NCBI GenBank assembly: GCA_037501455.1
Contig: CM074859.1
Span: 91,594,894-91,658,893, forward strand
Direction: 5' to 3'
DNA from: Lantana camara
Taxonomy: Eukaryota > Streptophyta > Magnoliopsida > Lamiales > Verbenaceae
Length of the DNA: 64,000 nucleotides
Both the position numbers and the translations under genes were made by a program. Shown here piece after piece: positions 34,095 to 44,394 of this stretch. The notes under the pieces were generated by a model, which saw only the letters and a program-made list of their open reading frames with translations, made no database searches and was not told the DNA's origin. The number at the start of each line of letters is the position of its first letter. Position 1 is the stretch's first letter.

Positions 34095-35525
34095 ATGCTG
34101 CTGTTGCAAAACTCAATTACGAACATATGCTTGAACAAGATGAATTTTAAGCTCTAAACACTCCAAACTCAAGCTCCAAAGTTCACACAACATGAATAAA
34201 CAAAATTAAACTTCAAATAAAATAACAAGAACATTTAGGAATGAATATGCATCAAGAAATCCAACAATTTGCACACATGAACTTCATCTTCCTCAAGTAT
34301 TCAAGCTTCAAACTCAACAATGGTGAAATTCTCAATCATGCAAGAAACTCAAAGGAATTAATGACATTCTTCATGAAATTACTCAAGGAACAAGAATCTA
34401 ACACGAAATCAAGCAAAAACATACAAGAACATCATCTTCTTCATGTTCATGAAAGCTTCAAGCATCATCAATGGTGAAATCTTTAATCATGCATAAAACT
34501 CAAAGATATCTGTCACATTCTTCATAAAAACATATAAGGAACAAGAATCCATCAAATCAAGCTAAAACAAGCTAGAATATGAACATGCATAAGTTCTCCA
34601 TAAAGCTTCAAAGGTAAAAAATGATGGTTTCTTCAAACAAGCATGAAAATGAGAATTTTTGACATCAAATTGTTCCTAACATCATAAGAAACATATTTCC
34701 ATCATAAAATTTGAATTTAATCCATCTAATACGAACCCTAGATTCACATTCAAGCTTAGAACCTTCAAGAACACAAACCCAACAAAAGAGCACACAATCT
34801 TACCTTGAGAGCTGAAAATTGAAGAAGGGAACTCGTTCTTTAGTCTTGAATCTCTAGCTTTAATCTTCACTCTTGGCTCTTGAAGATGGCTTGAAGGTGT
34901 TCTTGAGGGAATATGAATAGGTTGAGAGAAAGTGTTTGAGAGAATTGACTTGAATCTTATGAAATAACGTTAAAATGAACTTAGGTGTTATAATCTGATT
35001 TGGGTCAGGTATTAGGGTCATGGGGCAGGTCATGTGGGTCGGATTTAAGTGAAATTGGGTCATAAATTGGGTTAAATCTGAAATTGGGTCGCGGTCAACA
35101 CTTAAGGCTTAAAAGGTTGACTTTTCGTAAAATGGCTATAACTTCTTCATCTGAACTCCGATTTGAGCGATTCAAAAGCCCACGAACTCGTAATCGAATT
35201 ATCTACTGAAATTTATTAAGTTTTATCTAGTTCCAGGCTTGAAAAATAAATTTACGAATTAGTCCCTAAATTATGCTTTAATGCCCAAATAAGCACATTG
35301 TTTCGTCAAATCATAAAACATGCTATCAAAGCTCAATAACAACAATAAAAGCACACAATTATCACATTGTGAAGCCACATATATCATGAAAATCATATAT
35401 CCCACATAAGCACAAAACAACACTCGAATAGAGGCATAAATTCACATAATTCATGCAAGGAAAGGTAAATTGTACACTCTTGTATCAAACCTTATCTTGA
35501 CCGACGAGCGGGGAGTCACATTGGG

Positions 35526-36240
35526 CGTCATATTGTTTTAGAAAAAGGATTCATGTTTTCTCAAAGTATAGCCTATAATCCCCCTATCCCATTATCTTAA
35601 AATAAATATAAACCTAATATTGCTATTGATGTACTATTTTTCTATTATCGGGTACTAATCAAGGGCTTCTTGGTTAACCTTATTATGTATATTTGTTTAA
35701 ACATCGCTTTCAAAATTATTACTTCAGTCTTGTTCACTTTTTCTAGTGAAGATCTTTTGAATAAAAGTATTTTGGTCAAAACCCTAAAGTTCTATATACA
35801 TATATAGTTCCAACCACCCCCTTATTTAATCACTTTGACTAATCCCTTACTCTTTTCAAATTCATGATTTCAGGTATTTCCATCACTCATTAGCTGGTAT
35901 CTTGAAGCATAGAGAGTCCATTATCCTGTGCATATTAGATCAGGTTATCTAGATCGAGCCAAATTAGATTTTTATCTCGTAATGTTATCATATTACTCTA
36001 ATATCATACTCTTAGGTTATGAACAACTTTAATTCTGCGGTATTGCTCCTAAGTTTTCATAAATTTTAAATTATTCCTAATTCTTTTATTTACTACCCCA
36101 AACATAAACAGTTGTTTCAAAGTTTCAAGTTTCACTGCTATGTTTTCTTACTCTGATATCGTATAGCAATATCTGTTCGCCAGCGTGCCTCTCAGGTGTT
36201 AGGCCTCACATCCACTTGGGAAGTATGATGGGGAGCTACA
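35526..36240 (+). repeat. Element D remnant, right part
   Basis: Continues 18836-20086 after solo LTR E. An acceptor-like TGATTTCAG ends at 35873, in the position of the second acceptor in the A-C LTRs. A possible LTR end (GGGGAGCTACA) is at 36240, but no primer site follows. No open reading frame of interest. Confidence 0.4.
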
Positions 36241-36888
36241 TTTTAGGTCATTGGAGGCTTCTTCTAGGGGAGGCAGGGTCTTTTGAAATTTGAATCCCTC
36301 CCCAACAACTTCCCACATTTCTACCAGCTACAATCATTCCCCAAAATCAGGGAGAGCAGTTAGGGCTGCATCCTAGTGGGCTTACCTGCTAGGCAAGCTG
36401 ACCTACTAGTCAGCCCATCTGGTGAGCAAGCTTAAAACGGGTTGTTGTTCCCAATAGATACTCTAAACCCAGTTGTTTGCTAAAATGAGTTGGGTCATCC
36501 CTTGGGCTTGAAAACATTAATTTCCCTTAGTATCATCACTTCCCCCCACTTTCGTAGTCGGATGTGTCCGACCACGAGAGTAGTAAAAATTAACAAGTAC
36601 TCCATACGATCTTGGTTGACATAACCAGGGCTGTCGGTCCTTCTAGTTGGTTCGATTTGACTGACTTCCCTACCCTATGTACGGTGTGGTTATCTCATTA
36701 AAAATCTCATAAGAAAAAACCACGTGGGAAAAACCCTTATGAGTAAAAAGAGTGCAACCAGGGAACCATACTCAAAGTTTGATTGATTCTCTGCTGGATA
36801 TCTTTGAAAGTGCCACTGTTCTCTAATGATCATGAATGCATTTCTGGTTACTCTACTTATCTTTGGACCTTTCCGCTTGGCTTTCCTA
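36241..36888. other. Unassigned stretch, probable old retroelement sequence
   Basis: I recognise no gene. The phrase 'ctcattaaaaatctcataag...ccacgtgggaaaaaccc' (36695-36740) resembles sequence common in plant retroelements, but I cannot place it. It is the left flank of solo LTR 3 and continues at 39012. Confidence 0.35.
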
Positions 36889-39006
36889 TGTTGGAAAACA
36901 ACAGAGTAAATGCAGCGGAAGTTTAAAATTTTTTCCAAAAGGGATCTAAAAACTTACAATGTTCGTATCGCAACGTTGGGACTCAAGAAACTCACACGAA
37001 TTGTAGCTTTCTTGAAACGTATTGAGCCGCCCTCATATGTTTTTCATGCGGCATGAAAATCCCCGTTTCTTGATTCTTTCTTCGAGATTCCAAAGTAGAA
37101 ATCCTCTAGAGTATTAATCCACATCAACCTAGATTCAAATCATGTTAGTGCGTATGCTAGTACTATAACATGTGTATTAAAGAAACAAGAAACGAGTTAA
37201 AGGAGAGCAAGAGAATTATCCCCGAAATTCCAGGAAGTCTGGGCGTGATCACGGTCACGCATAAGCCCTAAAAAATCGAGCCCCTTGCCCTTTTATAGTG
37301 AAGGGTTCGAAACCCTAAAGGTCATGTAGGAATCGGATTCGTACTTTGACTTGTCTCCTATTTTTTCTTTCTCTCCAAGTAAAATAATATCTTATCTAAA
37401 ATAAGATATCTATTCTTCTAGAAAGAGAGTTCCTAACTAATTAGGAATATTTAATTATTCTAGCAATAATTAAATATCTCATCCTAATACTTTATTAGAA
37501 TAATAAAATAGAAGATATTTATTTTATTCTAATCAAAGTAGAACAAGTAAATAATTAAATACTTAGAATTAGTTCACTAATTAATTCTTTCAAGGACTTT
37601 AGAATTAATTCACCAATTAATTCTAACGGGCTAAAATTAATTCTCCAATTAATTTTATTCGGCTATATAATTAATTCTCCAATTAATTATATTAGGGATT
37701 TATAATTAATTCTCCAATTAATTATATCTCGGCTTTATAATTAATTCTCCAATTAATTATATTTGGACTTAATAATTAATTCTCCAATTAATTAACATAT
37801 GGTCCAATTCCTTAATTGGAACCACACGTCCAAACATTGCTCTCGATATCCACACGTGTACTTTACACTGTGGTCTCGTTTCGATCAACTATTTGATCTT
37901 TCCTTACTACCCTTTGAACCCGGTATTTGTGTGTGACCCTCTAGGTTCAATTTCAGTTAGCAGTGAGCCTAATTAATTAATACACTTATTAATTAATTAT
38001 CTCACAGATCACACGACCATAGTCTAGCAACAGGTGTGTGACCCCTACCCGAAATGTGAATGTATATTCGAAAGAACCTTTCAGTCAATGACATCATGTG
38101 GGATACGATCCTCCTACCATTCTATCTCTCGATTAAGATCTAGGGCATGGGAATATAGAGAGCCCTACTAATCTTAATCTTAAAACAAAGTTCACATCAT
38201 ATTCCATTTGATCTCAATCCAAAAAAACCCCATTTTCTTGATGTCTTGATCTAACCACCTTGCACAAGGATTTAAGGATGGAATCATGAATGATTTATAT
38301 AATAAGAGATCATCTTGCTTACAGCAATTGTAGGTCCTTTATTGATTCCAACAGTTCTCATATGCCACTTGTGTAATCCCAACATAGGTCGTGGTTCAGG
38401 TGTCTGCATGGCGACACCCTTTTGAGCCTATATCAAAGATTACAGAGTTAGCTCATATGAGACAATATGGAATCTCAAGTCTAAGGATTAATTCCTCACG
38501 TCATTGACATGTGAGATATTTCCTAATCTAGAAGTTTCAGGAAACTTCCTTTCCCATTTAGGAATCTTCTCACGCGGGGCACTCTTAGTGAACTTGTTCT
38601 TACAACAAGCACCCTTGTGTATTTTGTACACATCAAGTTATGCACTTTACACCCCATGAAGCAAGATGATCCTTCTTAAGGACACAACTACATAAGCAAG
38701 TCTCAACAGAGGCAAGGTCGACTCTCCTTGTCTGTCGGCCTCATTGACTTGGAGAAGTTTCTAATCCTCGCCTATGGAGTTAAGAACTTGTTTCATGTGT
38801 CATTCCCATAATGACAAAGTTCTTAACGGCATCATCGGATTAGGGGAGTTCTAGGCATGTGCACGTAATGAAAACATACAAAACACGTATTGGCACATAA
38901 GAAGTGTTCGCCTGTGATTACAATCATTTGTATATTATTCAAAGATTGTCTGTTATATAGGGAAAGTCCCGAAGCATAACAGCTTTCTAGGGCACTATTC
39001 CCAATA
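36889..39006 (-). mobile_element. Solo LTR 3, TGTTGG...CCAACA family
   Basis: 2118 bp. The plus-strand ends are TGTTGGAAAACAACAG and TTCCCAATA (the latter mutated from CCAACA). The exact 5-bp duplication TCCTA lies at 36884-36888 and 39007-39011. It is a close relative of solo LTR 1 in inverse orientation, with the same AT-palindrome array (37570-37800) and the same TATA box (minus strand, 37290-37297). No coding sequence or primer site. Confidence 0.9.
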
Positions 39007-39057
39007 TCCTACTGGTCATCTCCCTTTAGATCTGCTTGGATGCTGCTTCATGGTTTT

Positions 39058-39360
39058 CCTGCTCGCTAGCCAGCTTCCAATCTGCGGACTAGCTGCTTAA
39101 CTGGCTCCTCATTCATTCTACTTCCTTTCTCCTTGTTTGCGAAAGATCGAATTCTTTTTCTCAACAAACTCCTTATTCTCTTAGCTATATCTAAGTGTCC
39201 GGTCCTTATGGTATCATCAAATGTGACGAAGAGGCCCCTCCTTCTGCTCACCAGCCAGTCTCCATCCCATGGAACAACTGTCGACCGGCTCCTCACTCCT
39301 TTGGCTTTATTTTTTTCCTTTTATGCAAGGTTAAATTCTTTTGCTCAGCAAACTCCTTCT
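39058..39360. repeat. Diverged tandem duplication, period about 186 bp
   Basis: Two diverged units start at 'ctgctcgctagccagcttcc' (39059) and 'ctgctcaccagccagtctcc' (39245). Each is followed by 'ggctcctca', a T-rich tract, and 'gaattcttt..ctcaacaaactcctt' or its counterpart. Short frames on both strands here are not convincing genes. The rest of 39012-39477 holds nothing I recognise. Confidence 0.6.
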
Positions 39361-39637
39361 TCCGGTAACCTTCGTCTTTATCTTTTTGCCTTCGCTGCAT
39401 CATGGTGATAAACTTTCCAAAAACTTGTTGATTTATGGGTATTGTTTTCCTTCCTTCACCATCTTCTGGCAGGTCAGTGTTGAGCGTAAAATTCGTATGA
39501 ATTTGAACGTTATTGTGAGTACATTTTTGTGTCGTTTGATGCGTTTATGTGTTTATTTTGCTCCGTTTAGGTACTTAGTGAGTTGGAGTTAAGAAACGGC
39601 GAAAACAGGCGAATTTGTGCCCAAGTGAAGGAAATAA

Positions 39638-39919
39638 GGGGGTGACACCCGTCACCCCCAGCCAGTTCATTCGTGGTGACACCCGTTATGAGACACAGGC
39701 ATCTCACTTTTGGAGAAAAAGAGGAGTGACTAGGCAGTGTAACTCTGGTGACGCCCTAGGCAGGATACGGATTCTGAGTTTAGGCGGGGTGACACCCCGT
39801 CACCCCTGGATAGAAGGATTGTGGTGACGTCCGTCGCCACTAATAAAAACGTGTATGCGATTTTGGGTGGTGATGGGGGTTAAGGCTTTTTATGCATGGC
39901 GGAGTGACCCCCGTCACCC
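39638..39919. repeat. GC-rich palindrome cluster, GGTGACACCCGTCACC type
   Basis: Six copies start near 39638, 39674, 39746, 39786, 39821 and 39900. Good examples are GGGTGACACCCGTCACCC and GGGGTGACACCCCGTCACCC. The cluster lies just upstream of the LTR TATA box. Confidence 0.88.
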
Positions 39920-39948
39920 TTGTTAGCGAGAGAAATCTTTCAACTCCT

Positions 39949-39957
39949 ATATATAGA
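39949..39957 (+). promoter_or_regulatory. TATA box of the element F LTR
   Basis: TATATATAG, 472 bp from the LTR start. The inverted relative at 42179-43713 has CTATTTAAG at about the same distance, and the LTR of K has TATATATTTAG near 50709, about 440 bp from its start. Confidence 0.6.
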
Positions 39958-40992
39958 AGCGAAGGCATTATTTTAGAGGGAGATCGAAACCCTAGCATCC
40001 TTAGAGTGAGATGAACATTGAGAGAAGCATTTTGAAGAGATTCGAGAAGATGAAAGGATTGAATCCTTTGAACAATTCCTTTGATTATGGTTTATTTACT
40101 TCTTTTTAGTATCAAACTAATTCCTCCAATTTTAGCTTTAATTCGTTTAAAACGTTTAAATTCGTTTTTCTGAGTTTATGAATGTTTATGAGTTGGGTTT
40201 TGAGAATTCGTTTTGACATGAAGACCTTGATTTCAATTAGTGTAATTTCCTTTAGTTTTAGGGATTTTGAGTCAATTATGAGTAGCTAAATCCTTAGGGC
40301 TAGGGGAGTGATGATGAATGCATGCTAAGTGTTTGATATAATGCTTGAATGACTTATGCTAATTCTTAATTGTGAAAACTTGGTTTAACTTAATTGCAAC
40401 AGATTGGCCACCCTTAGCATAATCTAGGATTACCTAATTTTCGAAAGATTGCTGGTAATTGTGATGTTTTCATAAGTAGTGGATTTAGGGTTTAAAGAGA
40501 TTTAAGTTATAATCCATACAACTTGTGAATCTTATTCCATGCCAAGCCGTTAGAGTTTGATTTGCACTAGTCTTGATCTTATTGGTTTAATTGGTTATTG
40601 ATGATTGTGAGGACAACGTTGAAATTAATTGAACGCTCGTTTATACTTGAGAAAGGATAACACGAATCTAAGTGACTAGGTTGTAGAAATGCACTTGTCA
40701 AACTAGTATTATATTAAATCATGCATGCATAGTTATTACTCCCCAACCTAGTTAGTCTCTTAATTTTATCCGTGCGTTGAATTACTGTTTTGATTAGTTT
40801 AGTTAATTGTTTAGATTTCTTTGCTAGTAGTTTAGATAACCAATTTGATAATCGATCGGTCTTTAGATTAGAATTAAGTATAAAAGTAGTGATTGGTTTT
40901 CCTTCCCTGTAGGTACGATCCTGTTGTGCTACGTGTATATTTACAGTGCACACTTACATGAATGGTTTTAACTTAAAATCACAACAAGTTTT

Positions 40993-41010
40993 TGGCGCCG
41001 TTGCCGGGGA
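40993..41010 (+). other. Primer binding site of element F
   Basis: TGGCGCCGTTGCCGGGGA, six bases after the LTR end, the Asp-tRNA-type site characteristic of Athila/Tat elements. Confidence 0.92.
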
Positions 41011-42178
41011 AGGCATGTTAATCAACATTACTTAAATACCTAAATCTAGTGCTTTAGATCATTTATTTTATTTGTGCTTTTCGTCACTTGCTACTGTATA
41101 ATTGAACTAAGGATTATCTTTCCTTTGTGCAGGTATACGGTGCATGCGGCGATCTCTAGGTTTGGAACTAATACCATACGATCCAGAGATTGAAAGGGCA
41201 CTCCGCGCTATTCGAAGAAAACGCAGAGAAGACAGATATTCAGCTCCTGAACCAATGGCTGAAAATCCGAACAATGTAAGAGGCGGGGGAGTTCAAGATC
41301 CACCACCCCCACCTCCCCCTGCACTTAGACACTACAACATGCCAAATGCTAGAGCAATTCAGAACAATGTAATCCGTCCTCCTATTGTAGCAAACAACTT
41401 TGAAATTAGGCCTGCTATACTCAACTTGGTGCAGCAAAATCCGCTTGGGGGATTGGTTTCCCTACAGTACACCTTGCTCGTTTTCTTGAGGTGTGCGATA
41501 CTTTCAAGATCCACAATGTTTCTAGTGATGCTATCAGAGTCAGGTTATTGCCCTTCTCCCTGAGGGATAGAGCCCACGCATGGATCAACTCTCTACCTAG
41601 TGATTTTCTTTGGACTTGGGAGGTTCTATCTCAAGCATTCCTGGCGAAATTCTTCCCACCCAGCAAGACTACGAAATACAGAAATGACATCACTACCTTC
41701 CGATAGTTTGATGGAGAGTCCCTATATGAGGCTTGGGAGAGATACAAGGATATGCAGAGAAAATGCCCACATCATGGCATTCCAGGTTGGTTCTTTAGTG
41801 TAGACATTCTAAAAGGGGATGTCTCAAATTACGAAAGGTGCGATAGATGCAGAAGCTGGCGGGGCATTCATGGCAAAGTCTGAAGAAGTTGCCCCTGAAC
41901 TCCTAGAAAATATGGCCATCAATGATAGCTATGTTCACGAGAGGAGCAATCCCTAACCAGTCAAAGCCGCGGCTGGAGTTCTTCAGCTAGATGGACTAAC
42001 AGCCATCAATGCCAAATTTTATGCCCAATTTGATGCACTGAGCAAGAATTGGACCAATTGACCGTGAATGCGGTTACCACACCTCCTCAACCAGCACCTC
42101 TGGTATAGGTAACTTGTGAAATTTGTAGCAGTCCACATCCATTTAACGTGTGTCCTTATACCAATGCAGGTGAACAAG

Positions 42179-43713
42179 AGTTTTGATTTTAAGTTAAACC
42201 AATCGTGCAAGTGTACACTTAAGATATACGCGTAGCACAATAGGATCATACCCACAGGGAAGGAAAATCAATCACTACTCAATATCCTTTTCTAATCTAG
42301 AGACTGAACGAAATCAAGTTGTTTATTAATATACTAAAACAAAATTAAAATAACTAACAAAAATAAAATGCAATTAACTACTAACACGTGCAGATTAGAT
42401 TCAGTAAACTAATTAGGCTGGGGAGTGATAGTTCATACATTCAAGCTTCAATATAATACTTGTTTGACAAGTGCAATTCTACAACCTAGTCACTTAAATT
42501 TTTATTGTCCTCTCTCAAGGTATAACCAAGTGCTTAACTAATTTCAACTTTGTTCTCACAATCATCAATAACTAATTAAACCAATACGATCAAGACTGGT
42601 GCAAATCTAGTTCTAGAGGCTTGGCATGGAATAAGATTTACCGTTGTCTAGATTAAGAACCAAATCTCTTTGCATTCCTAAAATCTACTAGTTATGAAAA
42701 CTTTCTCAATTACCATCAATCTCTCAATTCTCCGGTAATTCTAGATTATGCTAGGGTTGGCCAGACCGTTGCCATTCAATTCAAATCAGTTCTCAAAACT
42801 AAGAATTAACACAAGTCATTCAAGCATTATATCAAACACTTATCATGCATTCATCATCGCTCCCCTAGCCCTAGGGAATTAGCTACTCATAATTAACTCA
42901 AAATACATAAAACTAAAGGAAATTGCATTAAAGAAATTCATGTTCATCAATCTAAACAAAGTCTCATAAACCAAACTCTAAACATTCAATAAACTCTGGA
43001 AATGAATCTAACATAAAAAAAAAAAATAAATTAAAACAAAACTTAGAGGAATTAGTTTGATAACTAAAGCAATAATTAAAACCAGAAAAACTGAAATTGT
43101 TTAAGAACTCGATCCTTTCGTATTCTCGAAATTCTCTGAACAACTCTTCCAAACTCTGTATCTCTCCTCCCCAAAACTAGGTCAAAAACCGAAGAAGAAG
43201 TCTCCCCAAAAAGACTCCAAAGCAAACTTAAATAGCAGCCTAAAATTCAGCTCGCCGCCCTAGGTAACAAGCGTTATCATCCCATGAGCAATCATCATTA
43301 ACGTCTGTTACAGGCCTTAAATCGTATTCGCGCTTTTATAAGTGGTAATGGGCGTTACCACTTTCCTTCTCCCCGTTACCCCTCCTGCGCCAAAAATCTA
43401 TTCCTACTGCCTCTGGTAAAGGGTGTTACCAGAGTTGTACTGCCAGGGAGTAACGGGCATTACTCCTATAATTCGCCAAAAGTAATGCTCCTGTGTCTGT
43501 TAACGGGGGTTAACAATAATGCACGTCTAAGGGGTAACGGGAGTTACTCCTTTTTCCTCCAAAAATACTTGAATTCGCCTCGCATCGCCGTTTCTTAATT
43601 CCAACCTCTAAAACACCAAATAAATGGAGCAAAATAAACACATAAACGCATCAAATGTCACAAAAAATATACACTAATCAACGCTTAAATTAATGCGAGT
43701 TCTTCACTCAACA
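42179..43713 (-). mobile_element. Solo LTR G (same Athila-like family as F), inserted in gag of F
   Basis: 1535 bp, homologous in inverse orientation to the F LTR (TGTTGAG start at 43713, 'tttgatgcgtttatgtgtttattttgctcc' block near 43650). The flanks ACAAG (42174-42178) and ACAGG (43714-43718) are a 5-bp duplication with one change. The gag reading continues across it. About six or seven palindromes of the type GGTAACGGGCGTTACC lie at 43262-43555, upstream (minus sense) of a CTATTTAAG box at 43227-43235. No internal sequence, so a solo LTR. Confidence 0.88.
43262..43555. repeat. GC-rich palindrome cluster, GGTAACGGGCGTTACC type
   Basis: Copies near 43263, 43300, 43331 (AGTGGTAATGGGCGTTACCACT), 43412, 43448, 43499 (GTTAACGGGGGTTAAC) and 43536. 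The arms resemble those of the 917-1117 cluster in element C, although the LTRs belong to different clades. Confidence 0.85.
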
Positions 43714-44394
43714 ACAGGTGATTGTCGGGCAAGAGCAGGTGAATTATGTGAACAATTCGAAGCTGGTGAACGACCCTTACTCAAACACCTACAACCCAGG
43801 TTGGAGAAACCACCCCAATTTCTCTTGGTCTAATAACCAAAATGTTCAACAACCTCAACCACCACCTCAACCCAGACCACAATTTCAACCTAGGTCACAA
43901 TTCCAACCGAGACCACCAAGCCAATACCAAATGCCACCACAAAACCTAGCTTTCCCTCCCCAAAATCAACCTCAATAGGAACAAAAGTAAGGATGGGAAG
44001 CAGCCTTTGAGAAATTTATCAGTGTGTCTACGGATAGATATCAGAAGTTGGAATCTCAAGTGGAACAGGTGGTGAATCAGAATAAGAACTTGGAGGTCCA
44101 ATTTGGTCAGATTGCTAATTCTTTGAACATGAGAGGCCAAGGTATGTTGCTAAGCAAAACGGAGACGGATCCCAAGGAACAGTGTAAGGTTATCACTTTG
44201 AGGAGTGGTAAGGAATATGCGGGACCGTCTATGTCTAAGGAGAAAGAAGCTGATCTTGGAGTTGGTGATAAAGTGGGTGAAGAGGAGTCAGTTGAGAAGG
44301 AGACTAAGGAAGTGAAGAATGATGAGCTCCCTTCAAAGCCAAAGAGAAGGTGGTACCAAATCCATATATGCCACCGGTACCTTTCCTGTAGAAG

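Larger units (their letters stand above)
20087..35520 (-). mobile_element. Solo LTR E (Tekay-like), interrupted by element B
   Basis: Read on the minus strand it starts TGTGACTCCCCGC at 35520 and ends GGGGCGTTACA at 20087. The direct duplication TTGGG lies on both sides (20082-20086 and 35521-35525), so the unit is complete. Without element B (20278-32450) and its CCACA duplication it is about 3.26 kb. It contains no primer site, coding sequence or second LTR, so it is a solo LTR left by recombination. Minus-strand signals are a donor-like AAG|GTAAG at 34803, an acceptor-like TTGTTAG (CT at 33619-33620), a 63-nt interval, a donor-like AAG|GTGAGG at 33555, and an acceptor-like TCTGCAG (32757-32758) before AGTTAGGCGGGG. 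The palindrome cluster is at 33974-34094. Confidence 0.88.
39478..40986 (+). repeat. Element F 5' LTR
   Basis: 1509 bp from TGTTGAGCG to ATCACAACA. A homologous LTR of 1535 bp lies inverted at 42179-43713. The palindrome cluster (39638-39919) and then a TATA box (39949) define a probable U3. The rest, with an A/T-rich leader and 'cccttccctgtaggtacgatcctgttgtgct' near the end, would be R-U5. Confidence 0.88.
41144..44394 (+). pseudogene. gag of element F, broken and interrupted
   Basis: The ATG at 41144 follows an acceptor-like TTTGTGCAG. A basic N-terminus and a proline run lead to NNFEIRPAILNLVQQNPLGG. A frameshift near 41465-41490 precedes the gag core (CDTFKIHNVSSDAIRVRL, SLRDRAHAWINSLP, FLAKFFPPSKT). 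There are stops at 41704 and several later points, then the CEICSSPHPFNVC knuckle-like region near 42117. Solo LTR G interrupts at 42179-43713. After it come DPYSNTYNPGWRNHPNFSW, a Pro/Gln-rich run, and the C-terminal conserved segment (QCKVITLRSGKEY). A stop at 43976 and a frameshift before 44395 separate this from protease. Domain order is that of Athila/Tat gag. Confidence 0.88.

Noticed and set aside
39066..39592. Short frames on both strands around 39.1-39.6 kb as genes
   Set aside because: Overlapping, diverged tandem duplication, no recognised domain. They run into the LTR of F.
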